DNA of 64,000 nucleotides from Isoetes taiwanensis (taxonomy: Eukaryota; Streptophyta; Lycopodiopsida; Isoetales; Isoetaceae). Location: assembly GCA_021234155.1 (NCBI GenBank), contig JAJEKV010000071.1:186001-250000 (forward strand), given 5' to 3'. A program made the position numbers and the translations under genes. How positions within the stretch are numbered: the first letter of the stretch is position 1; each line of letters starts with the position of its first letter. The notes under the pieces are model-generated. The model made no database searches. It saw only the letters and a program-made list of their open reading frames with translations, and had not been told where the DNA came from. Below are positions 55,927 through 64,000 of the stretch, one piece after another.

Positions 55927-58900
55927 AATGACACTCATGAAGGAAAGGAGGAAGTGCTTCCGAGGGCGGAAACCACGGTATGTTCGAAAGTGATCCTCAC
56001 GGGAATGAGGGCGGGCACCATTGTGATAATTGCCAATGAGGTCCTGGCGTGTTTGAAGTGCATCAGGAGTGTTGAGCCCAAGGGCAGGAGCAGCATCAAT
56101 GAGGAAGTGAGAGCGCACCATGTCTTCTAGGGCAGCATGGGCGTCAGAAGGAACAAACTGGCACTCCATGAGAAGGCGGTCCAAGACCGGAAGGCACCGA
56201 CGGCATTCGGATTGGCAAATGAAAGATGGGACGCCGCCGATTTAAAGAGCTCGACCAGATGCATTTGAGAGCAAAGACGTAAAACCAAATTTTGACGGGC
56301 AGATGAAGGATCCGGGTGAGGTGGCGACATTCTCGCAGAAAGTATCAAGGCCATGAATAGCATCAGCAAGCCGTTGCCAACCACGCTCATTAGCAATATA
56401 GAGCCAATTCTCAGTAGTGTCCAAGGTGGCATTATCCTCCCAATCTGAGCGTCTGACAAATCGGGGATCCCACCGGAGATCCGTGGAGATCCGAGGCGAG
56501 TCGACCCGCGTGGCCATCCATGACCTTCGGCCCAAAAGGGAAGACGCCAAATAAGAGAGGAACTGTGGGGGGAGGTACTCCCTAAAGGAAGCATATGGAG
56601 AGGCAAGCATGCCTGCAGTGCGTGGGTGCGTGAGCCATGTCCCCAAATGCTTGAACAAGATTCCGATCAAGAGCACGACACCAATGGTCCCATTCAAGTA
56701 GAGAGTAATTGATAGGCGGGAGGATTGACCCAACCCGTGGGGATGGTCTTGCTTTCCGAAGGCCACGGAGTTGATTGTAGCCTCCCAAGTCCGATATAAA
56801 ACAGGCAAACTCAAGATCATCGTGGTGCGCCGGATTTTTTGTTTACCGTCCAATGTTTCAACCCCGCCTGAGAGGAGGTAAGTCCGAGCAAGTTCGGGCA
56901 TGTACTCTGTTCAAAAGTCCGAGGCGGCAGGATCCTTGAAATATTGGTTGGTTGATGATACTTGACCAAGCAGCGTTGGAGTTGCCTCTAAAAACACGAT
57001 GGGCCTCATCCCGGAATTTATCATGGAGATCCGCCAGGTAGAAGTCATGAAAAACATAAGCCATTGGCTGAACAACACGGAAAATGACCAATTCGGGATC
57101 TTCAGAAGTGAGCTGATCAAAGACTAAGAGTGCACAAAATAAACCCTTGTCTTCTATAGAAAGATCCGGCCAGATCCGAAGGAAATCCGCACTTTTGAGT
57201 GGCTGTTGATGAACATTGCCATTGGCCGCGTACCACTTCAAAAGGAAAAGGTGCCGTCGGGCCACCACATAGTCAAGAATTTTGGAAGGAGTAGAGAAGT
57301 CCACGGGATGTTGGTAGCAATGTCAATATATCCCTCTGTTTGTTTTGGGCTTCTTCGCCAGATTGAAGCGCTTCTTTGGAGCTGGTGTTCAAGGTCACGG
57401 ATCCGATTCTCCTTTTCTAACAAAAGACGGGACTGATCACGGACCCGTTTAATAGGAAGCGTGGCATGTGAAGAGGATTGCCCTGGAGTATTGAGACGAA
57501 GCGTGGCAATCTCTGCGTCATCGATGACCTTCTGTTTCTGAGCCTCCGAAAGCTGAGTCTGGATGGACGTTAACTGATTTGTCAGCGTGGAAATCTGAGC
57601 TTCAAGGGAGGTGAGTCGAGCGTCACGCTCAGTGAGGTCTTGAACTTGAGTGCGGTAATTGTGAGAAAGCTCCGAATACAAAGTTTCGAGCTTAGCAATG
57701 TCTTTCTCCTTGTCACTCAGGAGGGTATCTTTTGACTTGTTCTGTTCCAACAAATCCTGAATTGTGGTTTGAAGCTGAGCCTTCTGATCTTCAAGTAGGC
57801 TTGTCTCGATCCTCGAAAGCACTTTTGAGATCTACACGGGCCCGTATGAGAGCGTGCTTTTCTTGAAGTTGGGCCTCAAAGTTTGAACTTGTGCGATTGC
57901 GGCTTGAAGGTCTTTGTGAACTGCATCAAAGCCTCCGTGGGGGCCGAACACCATTCATGAGAGCCTCCCGTGATGCGTGTAGCCGCATGGCGGCGGCTTG
58001 AACATCCCTTTGGAATTGGTACATGAGCCGCCGAGGATGTGGAGGTGCGGGGGGCCCTGATTCTTTGCCTTGTGCGAGAGTGTTGAGAGGCATGGCGGAC
58101 GGAACCGGAAGGCGGGTGGCCGGTGGAGGAAGAGGAGACGGTGACATGCGTGGTCCGGTGTTGAACATTACCGGGGAAGGTCTGGCGTGAAGGTACGGAC
58201 TGTTGGGTCCGGATTTGGGAATGCAGAGAGAAGCCGGAAAGTGGAGGCATGGGAAGTGGAAGGGCTCTCAAGAACGGGAAGATAATGGCGGATGAGGGCC
58301 GAAGATGCCACCCACTGAAACTTCGAGAGCAGAGGAGGGGGTAAACCGAATGCGGTCTACTTCTTGAAGAAGGCGGTAGAACAATAGCTGTGGCCAATCA
58401 ACATGGAGATTGGAGTGGATGGCAGTGATGACCATATTATAAAACGGCTTATTGATATGGGTGTTCTTGATGGAATACCCAAGCAATTTGCGCCATAGAA
58501 ACTTCACAAAAGTGTCATGTGGCTTGGCAATATTTGTGAGGTGGCGTCTTTGGTTGGCTTGATAGCGGGAGCACCAAATCGAAGTGGCGTCCATGTCCCG
58601 TAAAAGCAGCCCAAGAGGCGAAGGTTTTTGCAAAGGAATACGGAATACCTCAGAAATCAAATGTTGTGTAAGTAAAATGGTGGTGCCATCGACCACCGTA
58701 GCAAAATCCTCCCGCCGTTGACGATGTGGCGATGAACCGCCGCAATTGTTCGGATTGGGGGCCGGGAGCTCCATTTGCGAGAATTCGTAAAGCTTGTGGC
58801 GTTCCGCGACTTCCCGACTTGGACCAAGAAGGGCTTCACGAAAGGAGGGCGTCGAGAAAGATACAGACCCGAAAAGAGTCGCATCCCGGGGAGCGTAAGC

Positions 58901-58942
58901 TTGAAGTGTAGGAAGTTTGGGGGCAGCCATGGCGAAGAGCAT
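55927..58942 (-). pseudogene. Accessory reading frame between integrase and 3' LTR
   Basis: A protein of about 950-1,000 aa split by several frameshifts. The N-terminus from 58,942 (MLFAMAAPKLPTLQAYAPRD) has a globular part with ISEVFRIPLQKPSPLG and TFVKFLWRKLLGYSI, vaguely like the putative plant transposon-protein and plant-mobile-domain families. A Pro-rich stretch follows (58,040-58,170). Next is a long coiled coil (57,400-57,822: LQTTIQDLLEQNKS, LTSLEAQISTLTNQLTSIQ), then an alpha-rich region (ILDYVVARRHLFLLKWYAAN, LPVLYRTWEATINSV, WLYIANERGWQRLADAIHGL). I do not recognise a function. Its place corresponds to the envelope-like ORF of some Athila elements, but I see no membrane anchor or signal peptide. 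Confidence 0.55.
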
Positions 58943-59869
58943 CGGAACGAAAGGAACCGCCTGGAGAAGGCGAGAGCAGAGAACGTAAGACTAAGGCCAG
59001 AGATAGGCGAAAAGGTTTTAGGGGCGCAAGTGTAGGTGAAGGGGCATGATGAGGGCTTAACCTTCAACCGTTGATGATGCAAGTGGCGGCTGCATGCGGT
59101 TGACGATTGAAAGGCAAAATTTTGGCTAAGTCCCCAAATGGTAAAGGGAGAAGCAATGAACGGTGGCTTTATGAGACGTAAAGGGAATGATCTGATGTGA
59201 CAAAAGGTGGCAAAAGGACACACATTAATGTTCGACGGACGTGAAAAGAAGGAATGTCATTTAATGCCGGGCAACTTCGAAGTGGGATATCATTAAAGCG
59301 AAGGTGTCGGAAGGTACCATGGCTAGATATGCGGCGGGGAGAAAAGATTCCCCATTTAGTAACACCTTGCATTGCAACCACGTTGGCGAATTTTCTTATT
59401 GGTCCACGTCGGCGGGGGAGGTCCTCGGTTGACTATATAAGGCTAAGCAAGGAGGAGGCGGAGACATCCGATGGCGCGGTATGTCTGTTTTGGATTGCAC
59501 AACAAGTGCAATATCATGCCGCCCAACTATGCGGAGTGGATCACTTGTAAAATGGTCGCTGGACCTCTGGCGGTGCCACAATCGTGGTATTGCTATGGGC
59601 CGGGTGGTGTGCGGCATGGCTGAGCATGCCGATCCCCATACCAACGGGATGGAGGTGATTACACCCTTTGGGACCCCAGCGTAATTACTACCACATCCTG
59701 CGTATCACCTCTGCTCCCAACACGGAGTAGAGGAGTTTTCTCCTTAGAACTTAGTGGATAGGGCTCTGAGCCCATTTTTGTAAATAGGGCGCTGCCCATA
59801 GCGGAAATAGATGGGCTCTGCCCACATTTTGTAAAAAATTCCACCTATATAATATAAATATGCCGCCAG
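58943..59869 (-). other. Spacer with hairpins and TATA-like box
   Basis: Between the integrase stop and the accessory frame. TATTATATAGG (about 59,843-59,853 on the reverse strand) could drive a separate transcript. Three small hairpins, GGGC-x-GCCC type, follow at 59,761-59,823. No coding sequence is seen. Confidence 0.45.
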
Positions 59870-60974
59870 TTAGTCACTATCTGTTGTGTCTTTGTCTTGA
59901 ACAGCAGCTGTTGTATGATTGTCACTTTCAGTTGTATGAAATGGTTTGAGGCGAAAGCCATTAACTAGTGTAGGTAATGGAGTTCCATCTAATTCAGCCA
60001 GTTTGAAAACGCTGGGTTGTACCACTTGAACAATTTGATAAGGGCCAAGCCAGCGAAACTTTAACTTGCCCGGAAAATTTTTATAATGAGAATCATAAAG
60101 AAGAACCAAATCGCCTTCTTTGAATGTTTTTGTCTTAATACGCTTGTCATGTAAAGACTTTTGCAACTGTTGTCCATGAAGAACACGAATGTAAGCATCA
60201 CGCCTAAGTTCATCCAACTGTTCCAATTGATAAACCCTTTCTTTGAGTGCAGCAGGCGGATTATGGGCGGTAGCCAGTTGAAAACGGAGAGTTGGAAGGA
60301 TGTATTCAAAAGGCATGAGAGCTTCTTGACCATAAACCAATTTGAAAGGAGTGTGACCAGTAGCTATTTTGAAACAAGTATTGTAAGCCCAAAGAACAGT
60401 AGGAAGCTTGTTTTGCCAATCAGTGCGAGAAGCGTCACAAATTTTCTTGAGAATTGTGACCAGAGTTTTGTTGGTGCTTTCAGCCAAACCGTTCCCTTGA
60501 GGATAGTAAGGTGTGCTCTTGTGATGATGGATCAGGAGATAATTCGTCAGCTCCTTGATGGCATGATTGATAAAATGGACACCTCGATCACTGACCAGTT
60601 CCGTGGGGCAGCCAAAACGCGTGATGATTTGTTGATAGATGACCTTGCGCGTTTTGCCGCTTGGTGTTGTGCGGAAGTGCGCAAGCTTCCGCCCATTTGG
60701 TAGCGTAGTCAGTGAGGACCAGAATGTAGCGGGCACGGGTGTGCCGCGCAGGAGGATCAATGGGTCCCACAAAGTCCATCCCCCATTTGCTGAAGGGAAG
60801 TGGCGTGGCAACCGGCGTCAATGGAAGAGTGTCACGGGCCGTGGGCCTTCCCACACGCTGACAAGCATCACACGTGCGGGCGTGGGCGTGAGCGTCTTTG
60901 AAGAGCGTGGGCCAAAAATAATAACGCAAGAAGGATTTTTGCGTGCGTGGTGTCACCATGAAAATGACCACCAC
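59870..60974 (-). pseudogene. Integrase of the Tat/Athila-like element
   Basis: The zinc region has FLRYYFWPTLFKDAHAHART then CDACQR. The catalytic core has DFVGPIDPP with ILVLTDYATKWAEA (first Asp), GCPTELVSDRGVHFINHAIK (second Asp) and TPYYPQGNGLAESTNKTL (Glu). The C-terminal part shows VLLYDSHYKNFPGKLKFRWL then GPYQIVQVV (GPY/F motif). The last 313 codons (60,811-59,870) are open, with a frameshift near 60,640-60,700 before them. It inserts cDNA into the genome; all three acidic residues are present. Confidence 0.9.
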
Positions 60975-61949
60975 CGGAGCCCTTCATGGGCTTCTCGGAC
61001 AATATCACGGGACCTCATGAGGGAGAACACGGCGTCGAAGGGGCGGTATCCTTGCCTTTTTGTAAAGATGGCACGCAACCATGGTGTAGTCCGCGGACCT
61101 CGCGGAGAAATTGGTGTCGGCGGGATTGACGCTTGGTCGAGAGAGGCGTGGCGTCCCTCGGTGGAAGAGCTACGTGAGGAGATACTGCTGAAAGTCGTGG
61201 AACCAATGTGGCGTTGCCGTGACCAGAAAGAGTTGAGCGTCAGGAAAGGCGTCTGAGACTCCCGTGGAGGGATCATCTGTGTGGATGCGTGAAAGATAAT
61301 CCGGGACAACATGAGATTTGCCTGCCTTGTGAACAATTTCAAAAGGTGCAAATTCTTGCAGAAGGAGAACCCAACGAGCAATGCGGCCCGTGGGCGTGGA
61401 TTTGTTGATCAAATAAAGGAGTGCTTGGTGGTCAACAAAGAATTTGATCTGACTGCCTAAAAGATAGTGACGGAAGCGTTGGACACAGAAAATTAAACCC
61501 AAGGCTTCACGCCTCGTGGCGAGTAGTTAAGCTCGGCCGGGATTGAGTTTTCTACTGGCATATCTGTTTGGTTTGTCAGTGTGCGCATCATATTCTTGAG
61601 AAAGAACAGCTCCAATAGCGAACGCCGAGACATCTACATGGACGTGAAAGGGCTTGTCCCATTGAGGAGGAACAAGAACCGGGGCCTGAGTAAGTAAAAG
61701 CTTCAACTGTTGGAAAGCAGCATCCGCCTGGGAATTCCAAGCCCAGGTGGATTCATCACCCGTGAGTTTATGAATGGGATCTGCAATGGCTGCAAGTCCA
61801 GGAATGAAGGTGGAGTAATAATTTACCTTACCCAGGAAAGAGCGTGTCTCCTTGATATTGGCTGGTGCTTGAGCCTTGAGCACACAACTGATTTTGGCAG
61901 GATCCGTGGTGATACGCTTCTGTCGACAACGTGTCCCAACTGAGAACAC
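60975..61949 (-). pseudogene. RT thumb and RNase H of the Tat/Athila-like element
   Basis: Frame 61,527-61,949: ITTDPAKI, NIKETRSFLGKVNYYSTFIP, FQQLKLLLTQAPVLVPPQWD and the RNase H start VHVDVSAFAIGAVLSQE. Frame 61,170-61,502 continues with FCVQRFRHYLLGSQIKFFVD, HQALLYLINKSTPTGRIARW and VVPDYLSRIHTDD, ending the RNase H region. 60,975-61,170 is a frameshifted linker to integrase. Confidence 0.85.
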
Positions 61950-62560
61950 ACGAAGTGGCCTTAAAAAGGTGCATTTTCGGGATTGAGACTAATTGGGACT
62001 CATCACATTTCGAAAAGGCGAGTTCCAATTTATCCAAATGGTCAGCCATGGGAATGTAGGCTAAGAGAAGTCATCTTGAAAAATTTGCAAGAAGGGATTT
62101 TCCTTCATAAAATCATGGCGAGAGCATTATGCGTTGAAACGTTGATGGATAGTTTGATAATCCAAAAGGTACCACCTTGTAGGCAAAAATGCCTTACTGG
62201 GGGTGGTGAAAGTGGTCTTGAGTTGATCAGATTCTTTGATTGAGATCTGATTGTAGCCGGAAAAACCATCCATGAAGTACATCTCATGTCAGTGACCTCT
62301 TCGAGGCACGGTGCGTGAAGGGAAGTGGAAAATGATCACGCCTCCGTGGCCTGATTTAGTTTAGGTAGTCCACGCAAACACGGATCTTTCCATTGTGTTT
62401 GAGTGCAATGACAATGGGGCTCACCCATTGAGAATGTTTGACCTCATAGATCAAAACCTCGCAGCAAGGAGTTTGTCAATTTACGCCTTGACGCGATCAC
62501 GGTAGTGGGGTTGAGCGGATGCATGCCGTTGCTATCTTCGGGCGTGCATCGGATTTGGTA
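61950..62560 (-). pseudogene. Reverse transcriptase core of the Tat/Athila-like element
   Basis: Broken frames: GLSPYYRDRVKA near 62,500, then MYFMDGFSGYNQISIKESDQ (about 62,225-62,285), TFTTP, and IFQDDFS in place of the Y-x-DD site (about 62,050-62,075). PTFPWLTIWINWNSPF follows. Stops and shifts make it non-functional as assembled. Confidence 0.75.
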
Positions 62561-63090
62561 GGAATGGTGAGTTCCCCAAGGTTTTGTTGATCCCCGAAGG
62601 TCTCAGTAGCTCCGCTTAAAATGTGTTTGAACTTTTGAAGAGCGTGATGGCCCCGATACGATAGGGTGTCGGAAGATTGGCGGCAATGCGGGACGGTGAT
62701 TGTTGCCCACATCCACAATCTCGACTTTGAGGAGTTTGAATATGTGGGATGACTTCCGTGTCTTTGACAATATGGCGAGGAGGTTGAAGCATGACGGGAT
62801 GAGTGGCGTTCTGCGTGGTGAAAAAGAGGTTGCTGATTGTCATCAAGCAAAGGTTGCTTCATGGCGGCGTGTACATCAACAGGATGCGGAGGAAGTTACG
62901 CATCGAAAAGTGATCAACACGTTGGATGCGATTGCAAGGAGCCGGTAGGGTCAAGCAAGGCAGCCACGGCCTGGGTCCCCGATCAAAGCGTCATTTCTCC
63001 CCAAGGATCGGCATATTGGGGGTAGGATGGCAGAGGCGATTTCGCGGTGGAGCCCGAACTTGATAGATATTGCAGGCATCCTGGAATCGA
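62561..63090 (-). pseudogene. Protease-RT linker region
   Basis: Frames are scrambled here. It contains PTKSDARPKIATAC in one frame, otherwise no diagnostic motif. Assigned by position between protease and RT. Confidence 0.4.
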
Positions 63091-63579
63091 TTAATAGGAG
63101 AGAGGGTTCAGCATTATCAGCGAAATGATTTTACCCGGTTTCCAAGTCCATAGTGGCATTGAGGTGACCATCGTGATGACTAAGCGATCCGTGGCCCAAT
63201 AATGGATACTCTTGGCCTGGCGGAGGAAAGGTGCGCCAACCAACATTTCATAATCACCTGGATCTTCTCCAGCCTTCCAAACACCAAATTCTAAGGGGAA
63301 TCGGAGATCACCAATGTTGATGTGAAGAAGAGGTGTGGCGCCTTGAGGTCTCGTGATATGGCCATTAGCCAATTTGATGTCATATGGGGCCGCGATAGAG
63401 TTGTTTGATGCCCATTTGTTTTTGGAGTTTGTCCGTGATGAGATTGATGGCGCTACCTCCGTCAATTTGAACATGATTGACTTGTAGATTGCCCACCGTG
63501 GCATGTACCGTGGGTGTAGAGGTAGCGGCGCCCCAATCAAAAGCGGTGGGAGTGGTAGCGGTCCTTGAGAGCGGGACAT
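63091..63579 (-). pseudogene. Aspartic protease of the Tat/Athila-like element
   Basis: HATVGNLQVNHVQIDGGSAI then NLIT in one frame (about 63,432-63,500) gives the catalytic D-G-G-S variant. In the adjoining frame, IAAPYDIKLANGHITR, LLHINIGDLRFPLEFGVW and MLVGAPFLRQAKSIHYW complete the retropepsin fold. A frameshift separates the two. Confidence 0.75.
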
Positions 63580-64000
63580 AGTTTCAAAATTGTTGCCAGA
63601 CTTAAGGAAATTTTGATTTTTGCCAGCTCCTCTTGGAGTTCCAGAGGCACATGAGAAAAAGGATCTGCTGGATCCACGGGTGCTGGAGTGCGTGGTAATG
63701 AAGCAGCAACTTCTTTGAGAAGGTCAACCTCGGCAGCAATATTCGGATATGTCTGAGAGCGTGGAGGTTGAGATGTGGAAGGTGCATCTTGTCTTTGCTG
63801 AGCTCTGGTGGTGGCATGAACATTAGCCAACGTGCGGCCTTCAGCAGCTTGCATGAGGTTCAGAATGCTTTGGCGTACTTTAGGCATGACATGAGGCATG
63901 AGTTTTTCCAAGTCAGGTGCAAAGTGAACCTTTTTGTCCTCTTCATGAGGGATTGTGTCCACTGCAAAGGCAGGTTGCGTGCCATTAGGAATAATGGTTA
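63537..64000 (-). pseudogene. Gag C-terminal region, partial at window edge
   Basis: Open frame entering from the right edge: HEEDKKVHFAPDLEKLMPHV, then SLATILKLCPALKDRYHSH, which resembles the gag-protease junction of Tat-type elements (helical LLKLCPALK block before the protease). The N-terminus lies outside the window. Confidence 0.6.

Larger units (their letters stand above)
55315..64000 (-). mobile_element. Ty3 element of Tat/Athila type, partial (5' end beyond window)
   Basis: Minus strand, reading from the right edge: gag, protease, RT, RNase H, integrase, a spacer of about 0.9 kb, an accessory reading frame of about 3 kb, polypurine tract, then 3' LTR. RT has the MYFMDGFSGYNQI wording of the Tat/Athila (OTA) branch. 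There is no chromodomain, unlike the elements at 26-42 kb. Frames are interrupted, but all main domains are recognisable. The 5' LTR is outside the window. The element was inserted into the LINE fragment at 55,314. Confidence 0.85.

Noticed and set aside
60161-61256. Long plus-strand frames opposite integrase
   Set aside because: They are antisense shadows; the minus strand carries the integrase motifs with all catalytic residues.
1-64000. CRISPR arrays, rRNA genes, bacterial operons
   Set aside because: Intron-bearing plant genes and eukaryotic retroelements dominate; no regularly spaced repeats with unique spacers and no rRNA sequence seen. A full tRNA scan could not be done by eye.

Overview
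The window looks like nuclear DNA of a land plant. Two host genes with plant-type architecture stand out from dense, nested and mostly decayed transposable elements. One is an intact 15-exon plastidial starch (alpha-glucan) phosphorylase on the minus strand (43,472-49,078). The other is a 7-exon plant HMGB-type HMG-box gene on the minus strand (10,598-11,453) with one reading-frame problem at a splice junction. Large intergenic spaces, long LINEs, Ty3 chromovirus and Tat/Athila-like elements, and above all a DIRS-like tyrosine-recombinase retroelement suggest a non-angiosperm such as a fern or lycophyte. That placement is an inference only.

Layout. 0.75-8.3 kb is one decayed LINE (endonuclease, RT, zinc-binding tail) split by later insertions: a complete non-autonomous LTR element with intact TSD (2,361-5,375) and two MITE-like elements. 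8.3-9.5 kb holds SINE/LINE tails and a second LINE fragment. 10.6-11.5 kb is the HMGB gene. 12.3-15 kb holds foldback and MITE-like repeats. About 15.7-25.8 kb looks like one large DNA transposon carrying two divergent broken genes: a minus-strand gene with a ParB-like segment and a possible methyltransferase-like segment, and a plus-strand transposase-like gene. A cluster of GATCGC-N-GCGATC imperfect palindromes lies mainly between the two.

25.9-42.3 kb is a minus-strand chromovirus nest. Copy 2 (25.9-30.0) and copy 1 (30.5-42.3) meet at one LTR. Copy 1's RT is split by a LINE fragment (32.05-33.0) and an approximately 8 kb DIRS-like element (33.1-41.0, plus strand). 43.5-49.1 kb is the phosphorylase gene. 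52.0-53.4 kb is a third chromovirus fragment (LTR plus gag), and 54.5-55.3 kb a third LINE fragment. 55.3-64.0 kb is a minus-strand Ty3 element of Tat/Athila type running off the right edge. It has gag, protease, RT, RNase H and integrase, then an unusual roughly 3 kb accessory reading frame between integrase and the 3' LTR.

Only the two host genes are likely to serve the plant. The phosphorylase would act on starch and malto-oligosaccharides in plastids; the HMGB protein would be a nuclear architectural DNA-binding protein. Everything else that is recognisable is mobile DNA, nearly all broken by frameshifts and stops. No database search could be run; family assignments rest on motifs read by eye.
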